DNA from: Nevskiaceae bacterium
GTDB lineage: Bacteria > Pseudomonadota > Gammaproteobacteria > Steroidobacterales > Steroidobacteraceae
Reading direction: 5' to 3'
DNA length: 64,000 nucleotides
Assembly: GCA_024234075.1 (NCBI GenBank)
Contig: JACKOV010000007.1
Span: 62,001 to 126,000 of the forward strand
Positions 26,973-36,749 of this stretch are shown here, in pieces. Position numbers and translations under genes: made by a program. Position 1 is the stretch's first letter. Every line of letters begins with the position of its first letter. The notes beneath the pieces are model-generated. The model did not search any database. It was not told the origin of the DNA and was given only the letters and a program-made list of their open reading frames with translations.

Positions 26973-27673
26973 CCGACCCGCTCCAGCGCCATGAAGCCCT
27001 CCGGCTGCGGCCGCAGTTGTACCGCAAAATCGATGACATCGAGCGCGCTACACAGGACGAAATCGCCTTCGGGGGCCCAGTCGGCGGCCGGATCGAAGAA
27101 TTTCCGCGCGGCCGGCGCCGCACGCAGCGCCGGCTCGATCCGCACTGGATCGAAGACTTCACCGCGCAAGCGGGCGCCGAGCAGCTCACGGCACAGATCG
27201 TCCTCGACACAACGCTCGCGCGCCTCGTGACCCATCGCGATCAGCGTGACCTCGCCGAGACCGAGTGCGCGGACTCGCCGCACGGTCGCGGCAGCATTGA
27301 CCAGCGCGCCGGTCAACACAACTTCGGCGCTGGCGGCCGCGGCAGTCAGGCCCTGGGTGCCGGCGTGGGTGGTATGCACCAGCGTGCGGCCGGCCAGGCC
27401 TCGCAGGGCCAGCAGCTCGGTCGGCGAGTTGCCGCAATCGAAGCCCGGCAGACGGCGGGCGTGGCGTTCGCCGACCAGCAACCAGTCCGGGTGGGCCTGC
27501 TTGAGCGCCCGCGCCTCATCGACGGCGGCCACCGGGATCACCCGGCGCACGCCGGCAGCCAGCGCATGGGCCACCAGCGAACAGGCGCGAAACACATCGA
27601 TGACGATGGCGACGCCGCGTGCCTGGCAGGCACCGGCGACGAAATCCGCCGAATGACAGCGCAGCGGGTCCAG
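26969..27673 (-). CDS. 2-phosphosulfolactate phosphatase-like (ComB family)
   Basis: About 234 residues of the ComB family, known in methanogens for dephosphorylating 2-phosphosulfolactate in coenzyme M synthesis; bacterial members have no settled role. Characteristic parts are VIDVFRACSLVAHALAAGV, GFDCGNSPTELLAL and TTHAGTQGL, ending FVLCSALDVIDFA. No ATG, GTG or TTG lies at the right place: the first usable codon after the upstream stop is CTG at 27673, 5 nt past the end of the MepK-like gene. Later Met or GTG codons would delete the first core strand. The start is therefore uncertain. It overlaps the HIT gene by 4 nt. Confidence 0.75.
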   Translation of the reverse strand: MDPLRCHSADFVAGACQARGVAIVIDVFRACSLVAHALAAGVRRVIPVAAVDEARALKQAHPDWLLVGERHARRLPGFDCGNSPTELLALRGLAGRTLVHTTHAGTQGLTAAAASAEVVLTGALVNAAATVRRVRALGLGEVTLIAMGHEARERCVEDDLCRELLGARLRGEVFDPVRIEPALRAAPAARKFFDPAADWAPEGDFVLCSALDVIDFAVQLRPQPEGFMALERVG

Positions 27674-27677
27674 CCCG

Positions 27678-28310
27678 TCAGCCTGCCCAGCTTCGGACCC
27701 GGCCGGTATCCAGGTGGACGAAATCCGATTTGCGGTAATAGCCGACGCCGCCTTCGACCGCATCCAGGGCCAGATCGCGCAGCACGTCGCAGGGCACGCC
27801 GCGCAGGCGGACATCGAGGGCCTTGCCCTGCATGTGCAGGCTCTTGGTGGCGACGCCGCGACCGGCGGCTGCGAGCTTGGCGTTGGTATGCGGCGAACGA
27901 TAGCCGGAAATGATCTGGTAGCGAGGTGCGACACCCGCCGCCGCGGCCAGCGCGGCCAGCTGGTCGAACAGCAGCGGATCGATCGGCGCCGCCTCGTTGG
28001 CACGGTGATCGCGCAGCAGCCACTGCAGCTTGGCCAGCGCATCCGGCACGAAACCGGTCGCCGAGCGATAGGCGATGCGCAGCGTCTCGGCCGTATGGGT
28101 GTTGAAGAGCTCGAGCACGCGCGGCATGCCGGCACGCAACCCGGACTCGACCTCGCCGACACCGCCCGCCAGAGCGGTGGTGACCGGCGCCGGGGCCAAC
28201 GCGGCCAGGACCGGCTGGTCGGCCCGCGCCACGGTCGCACCGCAGGCCAGGGCCAGACCGGAACTGATGGCAACGCGACAGAAGCCGCGGCGGGAAATGG
28301 GCTGATTCAT
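27678..28310 (-). CDS. YcbK/MepK-like (DUF882) murein endopeptidase, Tat-type signal
   Basis: A 210-residue exported protein of the peptidase M15-like DUF882 family, whose E. coli member MepK cleaves peptidoglycan cross-links. A twin-arginine-like signal ISRRGFCR with a hydrophobic core is followed by a linker. The metal site then follows: SGYRSPHTNAKL, HMQGKALDV and FVHLDTGRVR, giving the His and Asp ligands. Mature protein is predicted to act in the periplasm. It lies between ornithine decarboxylase and the ComB-like gene on the same strand. Confidence 0.9.
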   Translation of the reverse strand: MNQPISRRGFCRVAISSGLALACGATVARADQPVLAALAPAPVTTALAGGVGEVESGLRAGMPRVLELFNTHTAETLRIAYRSATGFVPDALAKLQWLLRDHRANEAAPIDPLLFDQLAALAAAAGVAPRYQIISGYRSPHTNAKLAAAGRGVATKSLHMQGKALDVRLRGVPCDVLRDLALDAVEGGVGYYRKSDFVHLDTGRVRSWAG

Positions 28311-28368
28311 GGGTGGGATCCTCCCATTGGCCGGGGGCTCAGGGCAACCCGGAACTGCAACAAGCCGT

Positions 28369-29610
28369 TCAGCGTTCGATGGACATCACGGTTCCGGTGT
28401 CGCCGCGCACCGAGTTGACCGACACCACCGTTGCCTTCGGGAAGAAATTGAACTCCGAGGCGCTGGCCCAGGTATAGGCTCCCATCGCCCGACCGACGAT
28501 CAGGTCGCCGGCCTTGAGCTCCGGCAGCATCAGGTTTTCGGCGATCACGTCGATGCTGTCGCAGGTGGGCCCGGCCAACACCGACGGCAGGCGCTCGCCG
28601 TCCGGTACCAGTGCCTCGACCGGATAGCGTGCGTGGTCGTAGAGCTGGCCGCTGTAGGAGCCGTAGAGACCGTCGTCGAGGTAGTACCACCAATGGCCTT
28701 CGCGCTTCGCTCGACCCATGACCGAGGCGACGCCGATCGCCGCCGGTCCGACGATGAACCGGCCCGGCTCGGCGATCACCCGGATACGACGCGGCAGCGT
28801 CGCCAGCGCGGCGCGGATCGGCGCGCAGAACCGCTGGATCTGCGGCGCGCGTTCGCCGTAGTCAATCGGAAAACCACCGCCGATATCGAGGGTATCGAAG
28901 CTGCCGAGTTTTTCGCGACGTGCCTCGGCGATCAGCGCGGCGCAGGCTTCGATCGCCTCGACATGCTTGCCGGGGTCCTTGGCCTGCGAGCCGACATGGA
29001 ACGACAAGCCGCGAACCGGCACACCGAGGCGCTTGGCCAGGCGCGCCAGCTGCAGCAGGTCTTCGGGGTCGCAGCCGAATTTGCGCGACAGATCGCAGAC
29101 CGCACCGGGACTGCGGAACGAGACTCGCAGCAGCAGCTCGGCCTGGTCGGCATAGGCCTGGAACTTCTGCACTTCGTCCGGATTGTCGGCAACGAACACC
29201 TTGACGCCGCGTGCCAGCGCGGCCTGGATGTCGACGTCGCGCTTGATCGGATGGGTGTGGATGCAGCGCGCCGGATCGGCGCCGAGCCTCGACACCAGCT
29301 CGACTTCGCCGGCGGTCGCGAGATCCAGCCAGCCACCCAGTTCGAGGATGGTGTTGACCACGGCCGGATGCGGCATGGGCTTCAGCGCATAGTGCAGATC
29401 GACCCGTGGCAGCGCGCGGCGCAGCAGCCGGTACTGCCGGCGCACCCGCTCGCAGTCGACGATCAGCAGCGGCGCGCCAAACTCTGCCACCAGGCGCTTG
29501 ATCTCGCGGCGCGAGAACGGATCGATCCAGCCTGCCTCGGAGGTCGGCGCAACAGCGCGGCGGCGCGGCGCAGTACGACCCAGGCGGAGTGGTCGGGTTC
29601 CATCGGGCAT
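28369..29610 (-). CDS. Ornithine/lysine decarboxylase, PLP fold type III
   Basis: A 413-residue alanine-racemase-fold decarboxylase that makes putrescine from ornithine. The PLP lysine K77 is in HYALKPMPHP, the glycine loop is DIGGGFPIDY, the Arg-Glu motif EPGRFIVGP follows, and the cysteine of GPTCDSIDV (about residue 350) contributes to the active site of the partner subunit. The ATG at 29610 has a GAGGATCG about 8 nt upstream; in-frame Met codons further up would add an unrelated basic extension. It supplies polyamines in the cytoplasm. Confidence 0.93.
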   Translation of the reverse strand: MPDGTRPLRLGRTAPRRRAVAPTSEAGWIDPFSRREIKRLVAEFGAPLLIVDCERVRRQYRLLRRALPRVDLHYALKPMPHPAVVNTILELGGWLDLATAGEVELVSRLGADPARCIHTHPIKRDVDIQAALARGVKVFVADNPDEVQKFQAYADQAELLLRVSFRSPGAVCDLSRKFGCDPEDLLQLARLAKRLGVPVRGLSFHVGSQAKDPGKHVEAIEACAALIAEARREKLGSFDTLDIGGGFPIDYGERAPQIQRFCAPIRAALATLPRRIRVIAEPGRFIVGPAAIGVASVMGRAKREGHWWYYLDDGLYGSYSGQLYDHARYPVEALVPDGERLPSVLAGPTCDSIDVIAENLMLPELKAGDLIVGRAMGAYTWASASEFNFFPKATVVSVNSVRGDTGTVMSIER

Positions 29611-29702
29611 CGGTGGCGATCCTCGCAACGGTAAAACGGCAAGAATAGGCAAAACCGGCGCGGCGCGCCTCCCCCGGGAGTACGCGCCGTCGACTCGGCA
29701 CT

Positions 29703-30683
29703 TCAGCGGGGGTTGGCAGCCGCGCGTGACAGGCGATCGCGGACCGCAGCCCACTCGGGCAGCGTCGACACTTCCTCGATCAGGATCAGGTCCGCCCCGG
29801 CCTTGTCGAGCGAACGCAGGTTGGCATAGAGATCGCGCTGATAGGCGTCGAGCCGTCGTCCGGCGTTGATCCAGGTGACACCCTGCTGGGCTTTGCGCGG
29901 CGGACGCTGCGCCAGCACGGCGACGCGGCGCGAATCGCGCAGCAAGGTGTCGATCCGCGACTCGAGCAGGGTCGGCGGTACGATCGCAACCGCGCTAGAG
30001 GGTGCGTAGTGCTGGACCGTGCTACCCGGCACGCGCGGCGCGGCGGCATCGGCCCCGACCTCGATCGGGCCGATCACGGCTTCGATCTGCGCATGGGTGA
30101 TGCTGCCGGGGCGCAGCAGCCGCGGCTTCGGCTCGGTCAGCGACAGAATGGTCGACTCCACGCCGATCGTGCATTCGCCGCCATCGAGGATCAGCCCAAC
30201 CGCGTCGCCGAGCTCCTCGCGGACGTGTTCGGGACGGGTCGGCGAGACCCGGCCATAGCGATTCGCCGACGGTGCGGCAATGCCACCGCCGAAAGCCGTC
30301 AGCAACTGCTGCGCCATCGGGTGGGCGGGGACCCGGATCGCGACCGTGTCCTGACCGCCGGTCAGCACGTCGGAGCACTCTTCGCTGCGGCGCATGACCA
30401 GGGTCAACGGACCCGGCCAGAAAGCCTTCGCCAGCGGTTCGAGCTGCGGCGGCACCTCGGCGACCCAGCGCGGCAGGAACCGCGCATTGTCGAGATGCAG
30501 GATCAGCGGATGATCGGCCGGTCGACCCTTGGCCTCGAAGATCTTGCGCAGCGCGGCGGTATCGCGCGCGTTGGCGCCGAGGCCATAGACGGTCTCGGTC
30601 GGGAATGCGACGAGGTTGCCGTCACGCAACGCCATGACGGCTTCTTCCAATTCCTGGGCAGTGGCGCGACGCAAGCGAGACAT
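29703..30683 (-). CDS. Threonylcarbamoyl-AMP synthase (Sua5 type)
   Basis: Makes threonylcarbamoyl-adenylate for the t6A37 modification of ANN-decoding tRNAs. It is 326 residues: a YrdC domain (1-200) with FPTETVYGLGANA, KGRPADHPL, AIRVPAHP and APSANRYGRVSPT, plus a C-terminal Sua5 domain (about 225-326). The YrdC-only TsaC common in enterobacteria lacks the second domain. It lies 92 nt upstream of ornithine decarboxylase on the same strand. Confidence 0.95.
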   Translation of the reverse strand: MSRLRRATAQELEEAVMALRDGNLVAFPTETVYGLGANARDTAALRKIFEAKGRPADHPLILHLDNARFLPRWVAEVPPQLEPLAKAFWPGPLTLVMRRSEECSDVLTGGQDTVAIRVPAHPMAQQLLTAFGGGIAAPSANRYGRVSPTRPEHVREELGDAVGLILDGGECTIGVESTILSLTEPKPRLLRPGSITHAQIEAVIGPIEVGADAAAPRVPGSTVQHYAPSSAVAIVPPTLLESRIDTLLRDSRRVAVLAQRPPRKAQQGVTWINAGRRLDAYQRDLYANLRSLDKAGADLILIEEVSTLPEWAAVRDRLSRAAANPR

Positions 30684-30853
30684 CGGCTGATTCTACCAAG
30701 CCGCAGCGTCCTGGCTCACCATCCATCACGCTGTTTCGACGGGCGAGAGCGATATATCGCCGATCGCTTGATTATTGACAAGCCGCGGCGATCTTCTGCT
30801 TGACGCGACCGTTCCGACGCCGGCTGTAGCGAAGGCGCCACAGCCGGCCGGGA

Positions 30854-33757
30854 TCACTCCAGCGCGCGCCGTTCCCAGCCGTCGCCATTGCGCCGCGTCT
30901 CGTAGGCCGGCCAGTAATGCTTGTCGAGTTTCAGCGTGATCACTTCGGGCGCGTTGTTCCAGGTGATGGTGCGCAAGCGCACGGAGGTACGGTCCTCGCG
31001 CCCGGTGACGACATCGAGGAAACTGTCCAGATCCGGCGTGGGTATGCCATCGACCTCGACGATTCGCCGCCCCGGAAACAGACCGTAACGGGTCGCGGGC
31101 GAGCCGTAGGCGAAATAGCTGACATAGACGCCGACCGGCGGCATGCCGCGCTGCGCGAGCATGGCGCGATGCGGCGCCTGCAAGGTCGCCCCGCCCCACT
31201 GCACGACCCGCGCGACATCGATGCCGGTCAGCGGCACTGTCGGCACGTCGATCTCGACCTCGGCCTGCTCCCGCCACACGGTGACACGGACCTGGCTGCG
31301 GTCGGCGACCGCCCGCTCGAGGTCGCGAAAGCGCGTGACGATGCGCCCGTCGATCGCCAGCAGCAAATCGCCCTGGTGCAGCAGGCTCTGCGCGGGGGCG
31401 CCCCCGACCAGGCGGGTGATGGTCAGCACCTGGCGCTTGTCGCCGCCGGCGGCTTCGAGCTGCCGCAACCAGGCGGGCGTCAGACCAAGCCGGCGGGCGC
31501 TCGCCAGCGACTGCGCTGCAAGCTCCGTCTCGAGGGAATACAGCGGCCGATGGTCGCGCAGCCGCTCGACCATGTCGGCCGCGAGATCGATGCCGATCGC
31601 GCGGCTCATTTGCTGGGTTTCGCGCCCGCTCTCGTAGGCGAAGCTCGACCACAAGCCGCGCACCCGGCCGTTCTTGTCGACCACCACCCCGTCCTCGACG
31701 CCCGGGGTCGTGGTCAGCGTCGCGACATCGAGGTTGGTGTCGCGGAATCGCATGGTCCGCGACAACGGCAGGACCAGCGGTTCGATGTCGCCGATCTGCG
31801 TGCCGCGGACCTTGATGTCGCCATCGCGACCGAGGCCGATCACCCACACCGGTTCGCCCGGAACGAGGTCGCGACGATCGAAGGTCGCCGCACGGATCGG
31901 CGTATCGCCGATCAACCGCGGGTCGAAGGACACCACCGCGAGGTTGTGCAGCGGATGGACGTACTCGACCCGCCCCGGCACCTCGAGCGTGCCGGCGAAG
32001 GTCAGCCGTACGTCGCCGATCGACACCGGCACGGTGTTGCGATCGACGACCACCAGGCCGCGGGCGGCATCGACCACCAGGCCGGTGCCGTAGTAGTTGC
32101 GCTCGGTGATGCCCGACACCGAATACGGCATGTCGAAGCCGACGCCCACCAGCGAGGGCGCGAGCCGCGCGGCGCGCCGGTCGGATGGTCTGGCGAAGGT
32201 CGTGCTGCCCGCGGTCGCAGGCTTGGACGGCGGACCGGCCGCGAGTTCGACGCATTGCCAGGTGCCTTGTGCATCGTCGCGCGTGCAGCGGCGCGCCGGG
32301 AACCAGCGCCGGTCCATGCGCACCGAGCGCAACTGGCTGCCGTTCGGGTCGTCGATGGTCGTGTAGCGCATCGCCGCGCGGTCGCCGTGACCGAGCGTGG
32401 CGATCGCCTGCTCGAAATCGTCGAGCCCGGCGATTTCCTTGCCGTCGATGCTGCGGATCACCGCGCCCCGCGGGATGCCGGAAGCGCCGAGCAGATAGCC
32501 GGGATTGGCGACATAGGCGCCGCGCACCGGCACGTTGAAATGCCGGGCCTGCTGATAGGACAGGGTGTGCACGATCGATTCGCCGAAATCTAGATAGGCC
32601 GCGGGCGTGATCGCATGCAGATCGCCGATCGGCAGGCTGGTGGAAATCGCCTTGCCGCCGCGCGACAGCTCGAGCTTGACCGTCTGGCCGACGCCTTCGT
32701 CGAGCACTGCCGCCAGGGGCTCGAACTGGGTGACGTACAGGCCGTTGACCTTGCGCAGGATGTCGCCCGGCTGCAGCGCGCCATCGGCCGGCGAACCGGG
32801 CTGCACTTCGGCGACCACCAGCATGCCGGTATAGGCCGGGAAGATGCGTCGCACTTCGACCTCGGTCTCGGTGTCGAGACCCAGGCGACGCAGCTCGTCG
32901 TAAGGGGCATAGGTGAACACGGTCTGCAGCGTGCCGCGGGTTACCGGCTTGCCCTGCTGGATCAGCTGTAGCGCGCGCTTCACCCGCGCCAGCGGCAGAT
33001 AGAAGCTCGAGGCGTTGCTGGTGGCCCCGCCGGCATTCAGTGCCACGACCCGGCCATGGATGTCGACCACGGGCGAGCCCGAAGAGCCGCCGGAGGTGCC
33101 CGAGGCGGCCTGCAGGTAGAAAGTGTTGAAGTCGTTGTACTTGCCGACGCCGTAGGCGGGCGCGAGCCGGTCGAGCTTGGCCAGCGTGCCCTGCAGGATC
33201 GACAGCTGCTCGCCGGCGTTGTTGCCGATCACACGGATCTCGCGGCCGATCTGCGCCCCCTCGGGATGCAGCGGCAGGGCCTGCGGCCGGATGAAACGCA
33301 GCTTCGACGGGTCGTAGCGATAGAGGCCGAAGTCGTGCACTGGATCGCGATACACCGGATACAGCGGCACCTCCTCGCGATTGAGGAAAGTCGCCTCGGC
33401 CGTGACCGGCCCGGGTGTGACGACATGACGATTGGTCAGGATCAGGCCACGCTCGGCATCGACGACGAAGCCGGTGGCTTGCGACGAAGTGTTCCACTCG
33501 GTGTCGAACGCTCGCGTCTGATCGACCTTGATCGCCACCACGCTGCCGGCGATGCGCTCCAGCGTCGCCGACCAGCTCGGCGTCTCGGTGTCGGGCACGG
33601 CGACGGCGCGCACCACCGAGACGGGCCTGGACGGCTGGGCCTGCGCCAGCTCGCCGCCGGCCATGGCCCCGAGCAGCGCGATGGACCATGCGCCGGCGGC
33701 AGCCGCGAACCGGCCGGGCCGGCGACTGCGACGGGAAGGAGTGGGGCGGTCGGTCAT
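30854..33757 (-). CDS. Large HtrA/Nma111-like serine protease with duplicated protease-PDZ units
   Basis: A 967-residue exported protein. After a signal peptide ending AQAQ comes a trypsin-like domain with H111 (LTNRHVV), D142 (VHDFGLY) and the active Ser near 226 in GGSSGSP, followed by PDZ-like domains (PAYTGMLVV..., PRGAVIRSIDG...). A second trypsin-like domain (about 500-720) keeps the fold but apparently lacks the catalytic serine motif (FGSS-like site replaced by VEDGVVVDKNG), and two more PDZ domains follow. This double architecture matches yeast Nma111 more than DegP. It probably degrades misfolded envelope proteins. It is last in the gcv-dgkA-kinase strand group. Confidence 0.85.
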   Translation of the reverse strand: MTDRPTPSRRSRRPGRFAAAAGAWSIALLGAMAGGELAQAQPSRPVSVVRAVAVPDTETPSWSATLERIAGSVVAIKVDQTRAFDTEWNTSSQATGFVVDAERGLILTNRHVVTPGPVTAEATFLNREEVPLYPVYRDPVHDFGLYRYDPSKLRFIRPQALPLHPEGAQIGREIRVIGNNAGEQLSILQGTLAKLDRLAPAYGVGKYNDFNTFYLQAASGTSGGSSGSPVVDIHGRVVALNAGGATSNASSFYLPLARVKRALQLIQQGKPVTRGTLQTVFTYAPYDELRRLGLDTETEVEVRRIFPAYTGMLVVAEVQPGSPADGALQPGDILRKVNGLYVTQFEPLAAVLDEGVGQTVKLELSRGGKAISTSLPIGDLHAITPAAYLDFGESIVHTLSYQQARHFNVPVRGAYVANPGYLLGASGIPRGAVIRSIDGKEIAGLDDFEQAIATLGHGDRAAMRYTTIDDPNGSQLRSVRMDRRWFPARRCTRDDAQGTWQCVELAAGPPSKPATAGSTTFARPSDRRAARLAPSLVGVGFDMPYSVSGITERNYYGTGLVVDAARGLVVVDRNTVPVSIGDVRLTFAGTLEVPGRVEYVHPLHNLAVVSFDPRLIGDTPIRAATFDRRDLVPGEPVWVIGLGRDGDIKVRGTQIGDIEPLVLPLSRTMRFRDTNLDVATLTTTPGVEDGVVVDKNGRVRGLWSSFAYESGRETQQMSRAIGIDLAADMVERLRDHRPLYSLETELAAQSLASARRLGLTPAWLRQLEAAGGDKRQVLTITRLVGGAPAQSLLHQGDLLLAIDGRIVTRFRDLERAVADRSQVRVTVWREQAEVEIDVPTVPLTGIDVARVVQWGGATLQAPHRAMLAQRGMPPVGVYVSYFAYGSPATRYGLFPGRRIVEVDGIPTPDLDSFLDVVTGREDRTSVRLRTITWNNAPEVITLKLDKHYWPAYETRRNGDGWERRALE

Positions 33758-33839
33758 GCAGGCACCTTCCTGGGTATCGAATCGCGTGGCAGGGGCGAGG
33801 CGGCCCGCGTCGGCCGCTCCGCCCGGATGGAATCGCGGC

Positions 33840-34775
33840 TCAGGGCAGCGACACCCCGAAACTCTCGCGATAGCGGCGCGCGAACTCGTCGCTGGAGAAG
33901 CGATGGTTCTGCGTGCCGTGCTGCTCGATCTTGATCGCGCCCAGCAGCGAGGCGATGCGGCCGGTCGTGGGCCAGTCGAGGTCTTTCTGCAGGCCGTACA
34001 GCAGTCCGGCGCGGTAGGCATCGCCGCAACCGGTGGGATCGTTGACCTGGCGCGGTTTGGCCGCCGGGATCTCGTGCCGATGCCCGTCGGCATAGATGTG
34101 CGAGCCCTCACCGCCGCGGGTGACGATCAGCGCACGCACCTTGGCCGCGATCTGCTCGAGGCTGCGGCCGGTGCGCTCGCACAGCAGGCTCGCCTCGTAG
34201 TCGTTGGCGGCGACCCAGGTGGCCTGCTCGATGAATCGCGCCAGCTCCTCGCCGTTGAACTGCGTCATGCCCTGGCCCGGATCGAAAATGAACGGGATGC
34301 CGGCCGCGGCGAACTGCTGGGCATGCAATTGCATGCCGTCGCGATTCTCCGGCGCGACGATGCCGAGCCGGATACCGGCATCCTTGGGCACGTGGTTGAC
34401 GTGCGCGTGGTTCATCGCCCCCGGATGGAAGGCAGTGATCTGGTTGTTGTCGGCATCGGTGGTGATGTAGGCCTGTGCCGTGTATTCGTCGGCGATCTCG
34501 CGAATGGTGTCGAGCGGCAGGCCGCAGTCCTTCATCCAGGCGCGGTACGGCGCGAAGTCGCTGCCGACGGTCGCCATCACCTTGCCCTGGCCGCCGATCA
34601 TCTTGAGGTTGTAGGCGATGTTGCCGGCACACCCGCCGAAGTTGCGCCGCAGCGCCGGCACCAGGAAGGCCACATTCAGCATGTGGATCCGGTCGGCCAG
34701 GATGTGGTCCTTGAAACGGCCGTCGAACACCATGACGGTGTCGTAGGCAACGGATCCGCAGATCAGGGCAGTCAT
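33840..34775 (-). CDS. PfkB-family sugar/nucleoside kinase, adenosine kinase-like
   Basis: A 311-residue ribokinase-fold enzyme. The N-terminal GSVAYDTVMVFDG, the NFGGCAGNIAYNL substrate loop and the ATP site NDPTGCGDAYRAGLL (Asp catalytic base, about 243-257) are present. Members with GGCAGNIAYNL are often annotated adenosine kinase, which would recycle adenosine to AMP, but ribokinase-like activities cannot be excluded. The ATG at 34775 follows a GGAGG by about 6 nt. It is 21 nt downstream of dgkA. Confidence 0.88.
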   Translation of the reverse strand: MTALICGSVAYDTVMVFDGRFKDHILADRIHMLNVAFLVPALRRNFGGCAGNIAYNLKMIGGQGKVMATVGSDFAPYRAWMKDCGLPLDTIREIADEYTAQAYITTDADNNQITAFHPGAMNHAHVNHVPKDAGIRLGIVAPENRDGMQLHAQQFAAAGIPFIFDPGQGMTQFNGEELARFIEQATWVAANDYEASLLCERTGRSLEQIAAKVRALIVTRGGEGSHIYADGHRHEIPAAKPRQVNDPTGCGDAYRAGLLYGLQKDLDWPTTGRIASLLGAIKIEQHGTQNHRFSSDEFARRYRESFGVSLP

Positions 34776-34796
34776 CGAACCTCCAGCGGTCGCCAA

Positions 34797-35171
34797 TCAG
34801 CGATCGAATAGCACCAGCCCCCAGACAGCGGCCAGCAGGATCAGGGACAGCAGCACCGCCGCGGACCCGAGGTCCTTGGCGAGGCCGGAAAGCGGATGGC
34901 GTTCGAGACCGATGCGATCCACGACCGCCTCGACCGCACTGTTCAACAGCTCGACGATCAGCAATAACACCATCGGCGCAATCAGCAGCGCTCGCTCGAC
35001 ACCCGAGCGCCCGAGCCACAGCCCGAGGGGAATGACCAGCGCGGCCAGCGCCAGTTCCTGACGGAACGCGGCTTCTTCACGCCAGGCCCCGGCAAGGCCT
35101 TGCCAGCTGTTGCCGCAAGCCCGCCGCAGGCGGGCGAACCCCGTCGGCTTGGGTCGATCGGTGATCGTCAC
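34797..35171 (-). CDS. dgkA: Diacylglycerol kinase
   Basis: A 124-residue inner-membrane enzyme with three helices that phosphorylates diacylglycerol released during membrane-derived oligosaccharide or lipid turnover. The N-terminal amphipathic part includes NSWQGLAGAWREEAAFRQE and the active-site segment is VELLNSAVEAVVDRI (Glu, Asn, Glu). It lies between gcvPB and the kinase gene on the same strand. Confidence 0.95.
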   Translation of the reverse strand: MTITDRPKPTGFARLRRACGNSWQGLAGAWREEAAFRQELALAALVIPLGLWLGRSGVERALLIAPMVLLLIVELLNSAVEAVVDRIGLERHPLSGLAKDLGSAAVLLSLILLAAVWGLVLFDR

Positions 35172-35229
35172 GCCGCGAGTCTAGCGACTCCGGCGGCGCG
35201 ACGCCGAGAACCCGCTCCCGGGTCGAGCC

Positions 35230-36723
35230 TCAGGCCGTGCCCCCGACCGCAGTTGCCGCCGGCTTCCAGGCGAGATCGAGCTGCTTGGCGGCCCGGACAT
35301 CGTCGAGTCGCCGCACCGGCATGGTGTAGGGCGCCGCCTTGAGCCGCGCGGCATCGGTCTCGGCCTCGACGAGGATCGCCGCCATGGCCGCGATGAATCC
35401 GTCGAGCGTTTCCCGGCTCTCGGTTTCGGTCGGCTCGATCAGCAGGCACTCCGGCACCAGCAACGGGAAGTAGGTGGTCGGTGCATGAAAGCCGTAGTCG
35501 AGCAGCCGCTTGGCGAAATCCATTGCGGTGACGTTCAGCTCCCTGGCCTGGCGCTTCAGCGTCACGATGAACTCGTGGCTGGCGCGGCGCTCGGGATACG
35601 CAGCGTCGAAACCCGCCTGGCGCAGCCGCGCGAGCACGTAGTTGGCATTCAGCGTCGCGTATTCGCCTACCCGGCTCATGCCCTCGCGGCCCAGCATCCG
35701 CATGTAGACATAGGCGCGCAGCAGCACGCCGGTGTTGCCCATGAACGCCGACAAGCGGCCGATCGACTGCGGCAGATCGGCTTCGGCCAGCCAGCGGTAG
35801 CGATCATCGTCCCGGCCGACGACCGGAATCGGCAGGAACGGCAGCAGCCGTTCGCTGACGCCCACCGCCCCGGCACCCGGCCCGCCGCCGCCATGCGGGG
35901 TCGAGAAGGTCTTGTGCAGGTTCATGTGGATCACGTCGAAGCCCATGTCGCCGGGCCGGACCTTGCCGAGGATCGCGTTCAGGTTCGCGCCGTCGTAGTA
36001 CAGCAGGCCGCCGGCGTCGTGGACGATCTTCGCGACCTCGAGGATCCGGCGCTCGAACACCCCGAGCGTCGACGGGTTGGTCAGCATGATGCCGGCGGTT
36101 TTCGGACCGACCACGGCACGCAGCGCCTCCACGTCCACGTCGCCGTCCGCGCCTACCGGAATCTCCCGCACGATGCAGCCGCACATGGTCGCGGTCGCCG
36201 GATTGGTGCCGTGCGCCGCATCGGGAACGATGATCTCGTTGCGCGCCAGGTCGCCGCGGGCGCGGTGATAGGCACGGATCATCGCGACGCCGGCGAACTC
36301 GCCATGCGCACCGGCCATCGGGGTCAACGACACGCCGCGCATGCCGGTCACGTCCTTGAGCATTTCCTGCAGCTCGTACAGGCAGGCCAGTACGCCCTGC
36401 CCCGAAGACTCGGGCGCGAGCGGATGCCGGCCGAGAAACTCCGGCAGCATCGCGTACTGGTTGCAGGCCTTGGGGTTGTACTTCATCGTGCACGAGCCGA
36501 GCGGATAGAACTGCGTGTCGATCGAGAAGTTCAGCTGCGACAGACGGGTGAAGTGACGCACGGCCTCGAGCTCGCTGATCTCGGGCAACAGCGGCGGCTC
36601 GCTGCGCCGCAGACTCGCGGGCAGATCGGCGGCCGGCTGCTCCGGCGCAACCGGCCATTGCGCAGTGGCGCCGCGACCCGGGCGCGAGAACTCGAAGACG
36701 ACCTGTTCAGAACGGTGGGGCAT
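35230..36723 (-). CDS. gcvPB: Glycine dehydrogenase (decarboxylating) subunit 2
   Basis: The PLP-binding half of the split P-protein of the glycine cleavage system. It has 497 residues with [30 protein letters not shown] and [18 protein letters not shown], where the lysine at about 271 forms the Schiff base. It works with subunit 1, encoded just upstream (26-nt gap), to decarboxylate glycine and pass the aminomethyl group to the GcvH lipoyl arm. Many gammaproteobacteria have one fused GcvP; this organism has the split form. Confidence 0.97.
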   Translation of the reverse strand: MPHRSEQVVFEFSRPGRGATAQWPVAPEQPAADLPASLRRSEPPLLPEISELEAVRHFTRLSQLNFSIDTQFYPLGSCTMKYNPKACNQYAMLPEFLGRHPLAPESSGQGVLACLYELQEMLKDVTGMRGVSLTPMAGAHGEFAGVAMIRAYHRARGDLARNEIIVPDAAHGTNPATATMCGCIVREIPVGADGDVDVEALRAVVGPKTAGIMLTNPSTLGVFERRILEVAKIVHDAGGLLYYDGANLNAILGKVRPGDMGFDVIHMNLHKTFSTPHGGGGPGAGAVGVSERLLPFLPIPVVGRDDDRYRWLAEADLPQSIGRLSAFMGNTGVLLRAYVYMRMLGREGMSRVGEYATLNANYVLARLRQAGFDAAYPERRASHEFIVTLKRQARELNVTAMDFAKRLLDYGFHAPTTYFPLLVPECLLIEPTETESRETLDGFIAAMAAILVEAETDAARLKAAPYTMPVRRLDDVRAAKQLDLAWKPAATAVGGTA

Positions 36724-36749
36724 GTCGCTCTCCTGCACGGCTGCGCCAG

